From NCBI GenBank assembly GCA_963590165.1, contig CAVANO010000002.1, forward strand, positions 4,505 through 68,504: a stretch of 64,000 bases of DNA, given 5' to 3'. How positions within the stretch are numbered: the first letter of the stretch is position 1; every line of letters starts with the position of its first letter. The stretch is from UBA11524 sp963590165. Its GTDB lineage: Bacteria; Bacillota; Clostridia; Christensenellales; Aristaeellaceae. The notes under the pieces were generated by a model. The model was not told the DNA's origin. It did not search any database and saw only the letters and a program-made list of their open reading frames with translations. A program made the translations under genes and the position numbers. Shown one piece after another: positions 7,817 to 15,883 of the stretch.

Positions 7817-9091
7817 ATGGACGAGAAGAAATGGATTCGGCGCAAACCGCAAAGCAATCTGGACTTTATCTGCATTGCGCTGATTGCGATTGCATTCTAT
7901 GCCCTGCTGGCGAACGCGACAACGTTCCTCTGCATTGTCAATCAGCTGCTGGCGATTCTTTCGCCGTTCGCGGGCGGCGCAGTCATTGCCTACTGCCTGA
8001 ATCCCATCGAAAAGGCGGCAATGAAATACCTCTTCCGCGGCAAGGAGCGTTTTCACGGGCTGACCATCCTGATTGCGTACATTGTCGGCATCGCCATTCT
8101 GACCCTCCTGCTCGTGCTGATTATTCCGCAGATGATTAACAGCCTCGAGCTGTTCTACCAGAACTTCGACGGTTATGCGCAGAATCTGCTGACAATGCTC
8201 AAAGAGTTCGACGCGGAAACGCCGGAAATTGACCTGAGCATTGCCATTACTGCCGTAGAGGATCTGAACACGAGCATGAGTAGCCTGCTCGGCATGATTG
8301 TCCGTGCCGTGTCGGACAGCGCACCGCAGATTATCGGCTACGTGGGCGATGTGGCATCAGCGGTGGTGACCGTGTTCACGGCGATTGCAAGCAGCGTCTA
8401 TCTGCTGTTGCAAAAGGAAAAGCTGCTGCGCCATGCTCGTGTGCTGACGCGCGCCTTCCTGCCGAAAAACGCCGCAGAAACGACACTGCGCATCTGCCAT
8501 GACGCGAACCGCAATTTCAGCGGCTTCTTCTCCGGCAAAATCCTCGATTCCGCGATTATCGGCGTGCTGACCTTCCTGTGCATGAATATCTTCGGACTGT
8601 CGTACGCCGCGCTCATCAGCATCATTGTCGGCATCACGAACATCATCCCGGTGTTCGGACCGTTCATCGGTGCGATTCCCGGTGCCGTCATCCTGCTGTT
8701 CTATGAGCCTTGGCAGGCGCTGGCGTTCCTGATTCTGATTCTCGTTATTCAGCAGCTCGACGGGAACTTCATCGGTCCGATGATTCTGGGCGACTCCATC
8801 GGCATTTCGGCGCTGTGGGTGCTGTTCTCCATTGTTGTCGGCGGAAACCTGTTCGGGCTGGTCGGCATGGTGATTGGCGTACCAGTCTTCGCAACGATTT
8901 ACGGCATCCTCCGCTCGACCTCGCGCGACTACCTGAAGCAGAAGGGGTACACGGATGTTGACGGCTCGGTATCCGCTTCAGCAGCCGGCGACCCGGTGGC
9001 AGATTTGCCCGATGCAAGCCATCGCCGCGACTCCCTCATCCGCCACTGGAAGGAACGGATTCTGTCCATCGGAAAGAAAAAGTCAAAATAA
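7817..9091 (+). CDS. AI-2E family transporter (PF01594)
   Basis: Polytopic membrane protein of 424 aa, in the usual size range. Paired hydrophobic segments lie at the N-terminus, with a periplasmic/extracellular loop in the middle (the LLTMLKEFDAE region) and a C-terminal block carrying FGPFIGAIPGAVILLF and QQLDGNFIGPMILGDSIG, which typify the family. Members export AI-2 or act as Na+/H+ antiporters; the substrate here is unknown. AAAGGAGG lies 8 nt before ATG 7817. The cytoplasmic C-terminal tail is polar. Confidence 0.88.
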   Translation: MDEKKWIRRKPQSNLDFICIALIAIAFYALLANATTFLCIVNQLLAILSPFAGGAVIAYCLNPIEKAAMKYLFRGKERFHGLTILIAYIVGIAILTLLLVLIIPQMINSLELFYQNFDGYAQNLLTMLKEFDAETPEIDLSIAITAVEDLNTSMSSLLGMIVRAVSDSAPQIIGYVGDVASAVVTVFTAIASSVYLLLQKEKLLRHARVLTRAFLPKNAAETTLRICHDANRNFSGFFSGKILDSAIIGVLTFLCMNIFGLSYAALISIIVGITNIIPVFGPFIGAIPGAVILLFYEPWQALAFLILILVIQQLDGNFIGPMILGDSIGISALWVLFSIVVGGNLFGLVGMVIGVPVFATIYGILRSTSRDYLKQKGYTDVDGSVSASAAGDPVADLPDASHRRDSLIRHWKERILSIGKKKSK

Positions 9092-9103
9092 AAAATGTGG
9101 CAA

Positions 9104-9150
9104 TATGCACTGCCGAAGAGGTTCGGGGCGACCGGAAAGTCCTCCAAATC
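9104..9150 (+). repeat. Degenerate single copy of the 101-bp array core
   Basis: CCGAAGAGGTTCGGGGCGACCGGAAAGTCCTCC matches the array core with several substitutions, in the same orientation as the array at 4.6-5.3 kb. Confidence 0.7.
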
Positions 9151-9182
9151 TGCATCAAGTTTTCAATAATAGAGGAAATCAC

Positions 9183-10112
9183 ATGAAAAATCTCACACGC
9201 ATCGCCGTACTGCTGCTCCTTGCGGCGCTGCTAATGCCCTTTGCTCTTGCCGATGACAGCGTCATCATCAACCTCGTTGACGACCCATATGCGGAGTATT
9301 CCTTCGAGGAGGGTGCGGATATCCTCGAAATCGTGTTTCCGCGCGTGTATTCCTCGGATTGCGCCATCCTGCGTTATCAGGGGCAGGTCATGATGATTGA
9401 CGCATCCACCAAGAATCAGACGATGCGCAACCGAATTTACACCGCCTGCGATACCATCGGCGTTGACCACATCGACATCGCGTATAACAGCCATCCGCAT
9501 GATGACCACATCGACGGCTTCCAGTACGTGAATGAGTACGCGCCCATCTCGAAGCTGCTCATCACGTTTCCTGCCGACTTCGACAGCCACATGAAGGCGG
9601 CAGTCCGCTACATGAACGAGCATGACATTCCGGTTGAGAACGTCGAAAACGGCGATGTCATCACGCTCGGCGACGGTGCAGTGACCATGACCGTCATTCA
9701 GTACCGCTATTCCGGCTGGACGGTAAACGACCAGTCCGCCATGCTGATGGTGCAGTACGGTGACCGCCGTTTCCTGTTCGTCGGCGACAACGAGAACCGC
9801 TCGCAGAAGTGGCATGTTGAGAATCCCCCTGCCATCGGGCTCAAGGCTGACATCATGAAGTATCCGCATCATGGGCAGGTGAAGCTGGTCGATTGCTTTC
9901 TGGAGGCAGTATCGCCGGAGCTTGCTTTTATGAACGGCGCCGCGGACGTAATGAACGGCGGCAAATCCTATCTGGAATCGAAGGGCATTCCCTATCTGCT
10001 GGGGTATCAGGGGCTGACGCGTATGCGCACGGACGGGCATATCTGGGTCATTGATTACCTGCATGAGAAGAATGCCGACCGTGAATTGCCCTATACGCCG
10101 GAGCGCGATTAG
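9183..10112 (+). CDS. Secreted metallo-beta-lactamase-fold hydrolase (ComEC/Rec2-like)
   Basis: 309 aa. Signal peptide MKNLTRIAVLLLLAALLMP followed by FALADD, with probable signal peptidase I cleavage after ALA. The mature domain has the metal motif NSHPHDDHIDGF (HxHxDH type), then GDNE and KYPHHGQ blocks as in the hydrolase domain of ComEC and related secreted MBL proteins. No membrane channel domain is present, so this is a stand-alone extracellular enzyme, perhaps a nuclease or phosphodiesterase. The start is ATG 9183; the upstream AGAGGAAATC is a modest Shine-Dalgarno site. Substrate unknown. Confidence 0.75.
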   Translation: MKNLTRIAVLLLLAALLMPFALADDSVIINLVDDPYAEYSFEEGADILEIVFPRVYSSDCAILRYQGQVMMIDASTKNQTMRNRIYTACDTIGVDHIDIAYNSHPHDDHIDGFQYVNEYAPISKLLITFPADFDSHMKAAVRYMNEHDIPVENVENGDVITLGDGAVTMTVIQYRYSGWTVNDQSAMLMVQYGDRRFLFVGDNENRSQKWHVENPPAIGLKADIMKYPHHGQVKLVDCFLEAVSPELAFMNGAADVMNGGKSYLESKGIPYLLGYQGLTRMRTDGHIWVIDYLHEKNADRELPYTPERD

Positions 10113-10116
10113 GGTC

Positions 10117-10181
10117 AAGGGTCGAAGACCCTTGCAGGGTGCAGGGACGGAGTCCCTGCTGGGGTTTGGGGCAAAGCCCCA
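10117..10181. repeat. Triple hairpin cassette
   Basis: Three consecutive perfect or near-perfect hairpins: AAGGGTC-GAA-GACCCTT (10117-10133), CAGGGAC-GGA-GTCCCTG (10142-10158) and GGGGC-AAA-GCCCC within 10160-10181. It may act as a terminator for the preceding gene, but it also belongs to a dispersed hairpin family seen at 17.77, 37.4 and 41.1 kb. Confidence 0.75.
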
Positions 10182-10212
10182 ACTCATATCATCAAGACAG
10201 GAATGAAAAGGT

Positions 10213-10914
10213 ATGAAATACCGTTATCTCCTCACCGACAATGATAACACATTGATGGACTTCCACGTAGCGGAGCATCAATCGCTCTGCGAAGCGCTCT
10301 CCGAGAGCGGTATCGAGCCGACAGATGCGGTCTGCGAACGTTACAGCGCCATCAACGACAGCCTGTGGAAGAAACTCGAACGCGGCGAAATCACCCATCC
10401 GCAGGTGAAAATCGAGCGATTTGCACTTCTGCTGGAAGAGTTGGGCGTTCGCAATGTCAGCGGCGACCGCGTTGCGCTGCGCTACTGTCATTTTCTCGGC
10501 ACGCACGCAGATTTGATGCCCTATGCAGTAGAATTTCTCGAAAGCGTCCATCAGCATATGAAAATCGTGCTCATCAGCAACGGCGACAGCGTCATTCAGC
10601 GCAATCGCCTGCGGAGATGCCCGTTCACGCCCCTGCTGGACAGCATCATCATCTCCAGTGAAAAGGGTGTCAGCAAGCCCGACCCGCGTCTGGTGGATTA
10701 TGCACTGGAAAGCGTCGGCTGCACAAACCGCAGTGAGGCTGTCCTGCTCGGCGACAGCAAAACGGCGGATATTCCTGCAGCGAACCGCGCCGGCATTGAC
10801 AGCATTTTGATTGACTGGCAGGGAAAAGGCTGTGACACGGCAACGTACGTGACGCATGATTTGCAGGAAACGGAAAAGATCCTTCTCGGATCACAAAAAA
10901 CGGCTGCCTCGTAA
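10213..10914 (+). CDS. HAD-superfamily nucleotidase, YjjG-type
   Basis: 233 aa cytoplasmic HAD hydrolase of the IA subfamily. Motif I TDNDNTLMDF (DxDxT with the nucleophile Asp first), motif II VLISNGD, motif III lysine in SSEKGVSKPDP, motif IV LLGDSKTADIPAANRAG. The DxDNTLxDF form is typical of YjjG, which dephosphorylates non-canonical pyrimidine nucleotides. A cap insertion follows motif I. The start is ATG 10213. It ends in a shared bidirectional terminator with the convergent P-type ATPase gene. Confidence 0.8.
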   Translation: MKYRYLLTDNDNTLMDFHVAEHQSLCEALSESGIEPTDAVCERYSAINDSLWKKLERGEITHPQVKIERFALLLEELGVRNVSGDRVALRYCHFLGTHADLMPYAVEFLESVHQHMKIVLISNGDSVIQRNRLRRCPFTPLLDSIIISSEKGVSKPDPRLVDYALESVGCTNRSEAVLLGDSKTADIPAANRAGIDSILIDWQGKGCDTATYVTHDLQETEKILLGSQKTAAS

Positions 10915-10935
10915 AAGAGACAACCGTTTTTTTAT
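10896..10935. terminator. Bidirectional terminator between the nucleotidase and ATPase genes
   Basis: AAAAAACGGCTGCCTC and GAGACAACCGTTTTTTT form an A/T-flanked stem-loop that works on both strands. It overlaps the 3' ends of both convergent genes. Confidence 0.85.
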
Positions 10936-13268
10936 TGCTGCTTTTTTTTCAGCAACCGGTTCATCATCAGCATAACAGCAGCGGCAAGCACAATCAGCGC
11001 TGCTAACGCGCCGTACTGCGCAAGCGTCATGTGCGAGAAGTAGAACACATGCCGGAACAAGCAGACTGCCAGCACAAAACCTGCCGTCATCAGCGCACAG
11101 ACCGCCGCACGGAGCGCCGTAAACGGTACGGACACGCTGATGAGCATCATCAGCCCGATGGCACCGGTGCAGAGCGCAGCAATCGTCTTGCAGACGTCCG
11201 TTGTCCAGCCGAGGTTGATGAAGAGCATCGACAGCAGCGAACAGATACACACCGCCAATGCACCAGGAATCGCACGTTTCAGCACCGTACGCAGGAAATC
11301 GCCCTGAATCCGCTGCGTATTCGGCTCAAGCGTCAGCAGGAACGCAGGCAAACCGATGGTCAGCGAGGAAATGAGCGTCAGCTGAATCGGCTGGAATGGG
11401 TACTCGACCGGCAAAAACAGCGTCAGCAGCGCCAGCACGAAGGAGTAGAGCGTCTTAACGAGGAAGAGCGATGCGGCGCACGTGATGTTGCCGACAACGC
11501 GCCGACCTTCGGCGACAATCAGCGGCATGCTGGCAAAATCGGCATCGAGCAAAGTGAGCTGTGCTGCCTGACGGGTCGCGTCGGAACCGCCTGCCATTGC
11601 GATGGAGCAATCCGCCGCTTTCAGCGCAGGAATATCATTCACGCCGTCACCGGTCATGGCGACATGGTGTCCGCGAGCTTTCAACGCCTCGACAAGCGCT
11701 TTCTTGCGGTCAGGCGTGACGCGCCCGAACACCGTGCAGCGTTCGCAGGCGTCCAGCAGCGAATCATCCGAGAGTGTCGAGGCATCGACTGCCTCCCCTT
11801 CCAGCCCAATTCGGTTGGCAATCGCGGCGACCGTCTTTTCGTCATCGCCGCTGATGATTTTGAGCTGCACGCCCTGCGCACGGAAATACGACAGCGTCTC
11901 ACGCGCGGAGGAGCGGATTTCGTCCGTCAGCAGGCAAAAGCCGAGCACGCGCGTAACCGGCGGCGCATCGGTTTCGGTAACACAGCCGGCTGCTTCGGCA
12001 AGCACCAGCACGCGCAGCCCTTGATTCGCATAGGCATCGAGGCGGCTGCGATGCGGAGAAAGCAGTGCGTCATTCAGCACGAATGTCGGTGCGCCAAGAA
12101 TCAGCGTCGTGCCGTCAGAAAAGGATACGGCGGATTTTTTTCGTTCGGATGAAAAAGGAAGGACAGCGAGCGGCTTTTCGCGTTCGGCTCGTTCAACTGC
12201 AGCACGAAGTGCTTCAAGCGTGCCGGAATGCTCCTCATCGGCGGACAGAAAGCGCGATAAGGCAGCTTTCAGCGCATCCTCCGTGCCGGAAACGGGCACG
12301 AGTGCCTGCACCGTCATCCTGCCGGTCGTGATGGTGCCGGTCTTGTCCAGGCAGAGCACATCCGCGCGCGAGAGCGTTTCGATGCCGTAGAGCTCCTGCA
12401 CAAGCGTGTTTCTGCGTCCGAGCTTGACCACGCCGACCGTGAGCGCAACGGAAATCAGCAGAATCAGCCCTTCGGGAATCATGCCAATCATCGCGGCGAC
12501 CGATGTCGGAACGGCGCGTGTCAGCGGCAGATTCAGCAGAAAATACTGCTTGCAGAAAAGCAGCACGCCAATGGGCAGCAACGCTGCACTGACGAGGCGA
12601 ATCAGCTTGTTGACCTCGGTCATCAGCACAGACTTCGGACGGCGGATTTCCTTAGCGGAGCGTGTCAATCGCGCGGCATAGCTGTCATCGCCGACATGAA
12701 TCAGCTGTGCGGTGACCGTGCCCTCAAGCAGGTAGCTGCCGGACAGCAGCCAATCCCCATCATGCTTGCGGATGGGGGTGCTTTCGCCTGTCAGCAGGGA
12801 CTCGTTAGCACTCCCTGCGCCCTCGGTGACAATTGCGTCCGCCGGAATCTGGTCGCCTGCACGGAGAATGATAAGATCCCCTTCGACGAGTTCTTCGGGG
12901 GCACACGTCCGCTCTATGCCATTGCGGCGGACATGAGCGGTCGGCGCGTTCAGCAGCGACAAGCGCCGGATGGTGGCACGAGCGCGGAGTTCCTGAATGG
13001 TACCGATGAGCGTGTTCGACACAACAACGCCCAGAAACAGCATGTTCCGCCAGCTTGCGACAAGCGCCAAGCACAGCGCCAGCGCCGCATTCAGCCCGTT
13101 AAACGGCGTGAACAGGTTCTCCGCGAGAATCTGCAGGGTGGATTTATCCGGACGATGGTGGGAGACGTTCGGCTTGCGGTGTGATGCCTCCTCATCGGTC
13201 AGACCGGTTGGCGGTGTCGGGATGAAGTCATCCGGCAGCTTGTTCGGGATATTCAGCAAATCTGCCAT
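10932..13268 (-). CDS. Cation-transporting P-type ATPase, CtpE-like
   Basis: 778 aa membrane ATPase. Actuator motif TGES near residue 160, membrane motif IPEGLILL near 264 (PEGL, as in CtpE-type pumps, instead of PEAL of SERCA-type Ca pumps), phosphorylation site CLDKTGTITTG near 308, hinge MTGDGVNDIPALKAAD near 541, and a C-terminal bundle of hydrophobic helices. The mycobacterial CtpE relative has been linked to calcium uptake, so Ca2+ is a reasonable but unproven substrate. No N-terminal heavy-metal domain. It is the last gene of a three-gene operon with HAD and LOG genes (gaps of 3 and 11 nt). Confidence 0.85.
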   Translation of the reverse strand: MADLLNIPNKLPDDFIPTPPTGLTDEEASHRKPNVSHHRPDKSTLQILAENLFTPFNGLNAALALCLALVASWRNMLFLGVVVSNTLIGTIQELRARATIRRLSLLNAPTAHVRRNGIERTCAPEELVEGDLIILRAGDQIPADAIVTEGAGSANESLLTGESTPIRKHDGDWLLSGSYLLEGTVTAQLIHVGDDSYAARLTRSAKEIRRPKSVLMTEVNKLIRLVSAALLPIGVLLFCKQYFLLNLPLTRAVPTSVAAMIGMIPEGLILLISVALTVGVVKLGRRNTLVQELYGIETLSRADVLCLDKTGTITTGRMTVQALVPVSGTEDALKAALSRFLSADEEHSGTLEALRAAVERAEREKPLAVLPFSSERKKSAVSFSDGTTLILGAPTFVLNDALLSPHRSRLDAYANQGLRVLVLAEAAGCVTETDAPPVTRVLGFCLLTDEIRSSARETLSYFRAQGVQLKIISGDDEKTVAAIANRIGLEGEAVDASTLSDDSLLDACERCTVFGRVTPDRKKALVEALKARGHHVAMTGDGVNDIPALKAADCSIAMAGGSDATRQAAQLTLLDADFASMPLIVAEGRRVVGNITCAASLFLVKTLYSFVLALLTLFLPVEYPFQPIQLTLISSLTIGLPAFLLTLEPNTQRIQGDFLRTVLKRAIPGALAVCICSLLSMLFINLGWTTDVCKTIAALCTGAIGLMMLISVSVPFTALRAAVCALMTAGFVLAVCLFRHVFYFSHMTLAQYGALAALIVLAAAVMLMMNRLLKKKQQ

Positions 13269-13271
13269 GCG

Positions 13272-13904
13272 TCATGCCCCCAGATACGCTGCCGCAGCGA
13301 GCAGCGACGGCAGCACAATTGCGTCCGGCACTGTATGAAGCACCTCATCGCACTGATGACCGCCGGTAATCAGCAGGCATCGGCAACCGATGGCACGGGC
13401 AACCTCGGCATCGTGATCCGTATCGCCGATAAACACCGTATCCTCCGGCGAAAGTCCGGCATCATGCAGGTAGCTTTTCGCCAGTTCCACCTTCGACACG
13501 GCGAACACGTTGCTCAAGCCCAGCACCGCGTCAAACATGCCGTCCAGTGCCGGAAAACGGGCAACCTGTGCGCGGAGCTGGTCAACCTGACTCGCGGAGA
13601 CGATCACTTGACGGAAACCGGCATCACGGAAGCGGCAGAGCGCCTCGGCGGCATGCTCATGAAGCGAAGCAAGCGCAAAATCCGCAACATAGCCTTCGTT
13701 CCACTCCTTTGCAACGATCGGGAAATCCTCGTCTGACACGCCAATCTGGTCATAATACGTCTTGACGGGAAAGCGGAAAATGCGGCGATACTCCTCGACG
13801 CTCGTCAGGCGGTAGCCATGGCGCGAGAACACCTCGTTGTTAACCTTGACAACAAGCGGTACGTCGCTGAGCAGCGTGCCGTTCCAGTCCCACAGGATGG
13901 TCAT
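13272..13904 (-). CDS. HAD-family hydrolase (phosphoglycolate-phosphatase-like)
   Basis: 210 aa. Motif I is WDWNGTLLSD: the second Asp of the usual DxDGT acid pair is Asn, a variant I recall from a recognised subset of HAD-IA proteins. Motif II VIVSAS, motif III lysine in SKVELAKSYL, motif IV FIGDTDHDAEVARAIG. Middle gene of the LOG–HAD–ATPase operon, 3 nt before the ATPase start. Substrate unknown. Confidence 0.8.
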   Translation of the reverse strand: MTILWDWNGTLLSDVPLVVKVNNEVFSRHGYRLTSVEEYRRIFRFPVKTYYDQIGVSDEDFPIVAKEWNEGYVADFALASLHEHAAEALCRFRDAGFRQVIVSASQVDQLRAQVARFPALDGMFDAVLGLSNVFAVSKVELAKSYLHDAGLSPEDTVFIGDTDHDAEVARAIGCRCLLITGGHQCDEVLHTVPDAIVLPSLLAAAAYLGA

Positions 13905-13915
13905 GCGGAACCTCC

Positions 13916-14458
13916 TTATTTGCTATGTGCCGAAATAAGCTGCTTGAGCTGCGGCATATCATTCGCAAAGGCAATCTGACGCTGTTTTTCGGGCGTGGAT
14001 AAGCCTTCCGCCGTCATGCGATTGAGCAGCGTGCGCAGCCCCTCATAAAAGCCGTTCAGGCTATAGAGGATGATTGGTTTGTCCTGAAATCCGATCGCGT
14101 TGCAGGACAGTACCTCGGCGATTTCCTCCAGCGTGCCTGTCCCGCCGGGAAATGCGACAAACACATCGGCCAGCGCAATCAGCTTCGCCTTGCGTTCTGC
14201 CATATCGCGCGTGACAATCAGCTCCGTCAGCCCTTCAAGCTGCGCAGAACGGTCGACAAAAAACTGCGGTTCCACGCCGGTAACATATCCGCCCGCATGC
14301 AGCGCACTTTCTGCCAGCAGCCCCATCAAGCCGGAGCGCGAGCCGCCGTAAACCAGATGGTGGCCGTTTTGAGCAATCCATGTGCCAAGCTCCTGCACAG
14401 CAGCAGCAAGCGCAGGGTCATTTCCTTCATTCGAGCCGAGAAAAACAGTGATGTTCAT
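13916..14458 (-). CDS. LOG family protein (cytokinin riboside 5'-monophosphate phosphoribohydrolase-like)
   Basis: 180 aa Rossmann-fold protein of the TIGR00730 family. It shows GGSRSGLMG and PGGTGTLEEI, the nucleotide-binding and catalytic motifs of LOG enzymes, which split nucleoside monophosphates into base and ribose 5-phosphate. First gene of a three-gene operon; GAGGAGGAACGCCC precedes ATG 14458. The bacterial role is probably nucleotide salvage or clean-up, in keeping with the HAD phosphatase next to it. Confidence 0.88.
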   Translation of the reverse strand: MNITVFLGSNEGNDPALAAAVQELGTWIAQNGHHLVYGGSRSGLMGLLAESALHAGGYVTGVEPQFFVDRSAQLEGLTELIVTRDMAERKAKLIALADVFVAFPGGTGTLEEIAEVLSCNAIGFQDKPIILYSLNGFYEGLRTLLNRMTAEGLSTPEKQRQIAFANDMPQLKQLISAHSK

Positions 14459-14479
14459 GGGCGTTCCTCCTCAGAGGAT

Positions 14480-14508
14480 AGTATAGCAGACAACAGAAAG
14501 AAAATCAA
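14480..14508 (-). promoter_or_regulatory. Promoter of the LOG–HAD–ATPase operon
   Basis: Minus strand TTGATT (14503-14508), 17-nt spacer, TATACT (14480-14485), 22 nt upstream of the LOG ATG. Confidence 0.75.
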
Positions 14509-14664
14509 CGAAAATGGAGGTTAAGAAAGGCGTGAACCGCGCAACCGAATCCTGTAACTTGCTTTTCATGCGCTGCGCATTATGATATGATAAGATCGAT
14601 TGGAGGAAGAATCGGCTTCCTTCTCGAGCAAGGACATCAATGACCGCTGGACGGTCAATGGAAC

Positions 14665-15741
14665 ATGCAAATGAAAGAGATGTATACGGCCAATATCGTG
14701 CTGGTGATCTTCTCCATGGGTATCATGCTTCTGGCAGCCTGCGACGGCATCACAAAAAAAACGCGTCAGACGCGATATCTGCGCGTGCTGTATATGGTGA
14801 TTATGCTGTGCACGGTGTGCGAGTGGGCAGGCGTCATGCTGGACGGCACAGACCCTTCGCTTATTCCGCTGCACTGCTTCGTAAAGGTGTTGGAGCTGAG
14901 TATTGCGCCGCTCATCGGCGTCGTCGCGGGTTCGGTCATCCATAAAAGCCCGAAATTCATTATGCGTGCCGTGATGATTTTCGCCTTCCTGCATGCGATT
15001 CTGATTACGATCTCCGCATGGACGGGCTATATCTTCTATGTCGATGCGAATAACGTGTATCATCACGGCACCCATTATTTCCTCTACGGCATCGCCTACG
15101 GGCTGAGCGCTGTGTTTTTCCTCGTGCAAGTGTACATTGCAAGCAGAATGTACCAGTTTTCCGGCGGCAAGCAGCTGGTTTGGGCGACCGGCTTTGTTAT
15201 GGCAGGCTTGGTGACGCAGCAACTCTTTCCGAGCATCAAGATTGACTGGATTACCATTGCCATCGCGACGCTGATGCTCTCGAAATTTTCCAGCGACATG
15301 CTTTTGCTGACCGACGGGCTGACGGAGCTGCTGAATCGCCGAGGATACGACCATTTTCTCGAACAGCTGCATGGGCCGGCGGTATTCATCGTGCTGGATA
15401 TCGACCTGTTCAAGGAGGTCAACGATCAGCACGGGCATCAGGCAGGCGACATCTGCCTGACAACAGTCGCGGAGTGCATCCGCAAGGCATACGGTGCGCA
15501 CGGGCTGTGCTTCCGCACCGGCGGCGATGAATTCTGCGTTGCGGTGCTGCGCAGGCGGAATCAATATGCATCGATGACAACAAAGTTTCTTGGGTTGATT
15601 ACCGCGGCAAGACAGGAGAATCCGACGATTCCGACCGTATCCTATGGCTATGCGTACTATTTCCCCGGCGGAGAGGACAAGGCTGAGGTGCTGGCAAAGG
15701 CGGATGCGATGATGTACGAATTTAAGGAACTGCATCGGTAA
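14665..15741 (+). CDS. Membrane-anchored diguanylate cyclase (GGDEF protein)
   Basis: 358 aa. Seven or so hydrophobic segments fill residues 8 to 215, followed by a C-terminal GGDEF domain: DGLTELLNRRG at its start, the Mg-binding Asp in VLDIDLFKEVND, and the active-site motif RTGGDEF near residue 287. It should make cyclic di-GMP in response to an unknown membrane or extracellular signal. No RxxD inhibitory site was recognised. The start is uncertain: ATG 14665 and ATG 14671 both lack a good Shine-Dalgarno sequence, and a small TGACCG/CGGTCA hairpin lies just upstream. No c-di-GMP phosphodiesterase or PilZ gene is in the window. Confidence 0.88.
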   Translation: MQMKEMYTANIVLVIFSMGIMLLAACDGITKKTRQTRYLRVLYMVIMLCTVCEWAGVMLDGTDPSLIPLHCFVKVLELSIAPLIGVVAGSVIHKSPKFIMRAVMIFAFLHAILITISAWTGYIFYVDANNVYHHGTHYFLYGIAYGLSAVFFLVQVYIASRMYQFSGGKQLVWATGFVMAGLVTQQLFPSIKIDWITIAIATLMLSKFSSDMLLLTDGLTELLNRRGYDHFLEQLHGPAVFIVLDIDLFKEVNDQHGHQAGDICLTTVAECIRKAYGAHGLCFRTGGDEFCVAVLRRRNQYASMTTKFLGLITAARQENPTIPTVSYGYAYYFPGGEDKAEVLAKADAMMYEFKELHR

Positions 15742-15841
15742 GCAACGCTGTAAATGAAATCATCCATTTAAGTGCAGCCAGCAAAACGTCCTGTCAATAA
15801 CTGATTTGAACGGTAGCCTATTCGTTATCATCAATGAAATG

Positions 15842-15874
15842 AAAAAGGGGTGCGCATCGCTGCGCACCCTTTTG
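15842..15874. terminator. Terminator downstream of the solute-binding protein gene
   Basis: AAAAGGGGTGCGCA-TCGC-TGCGCACCCTTTT is a perfect stem flanked by A and T runs, so it can end transcription from both the diguanylate cyclase gene and the sugar transporter operon. Confidence 0.9.
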
Positions 15875-15883
15875 TGCTTTGGG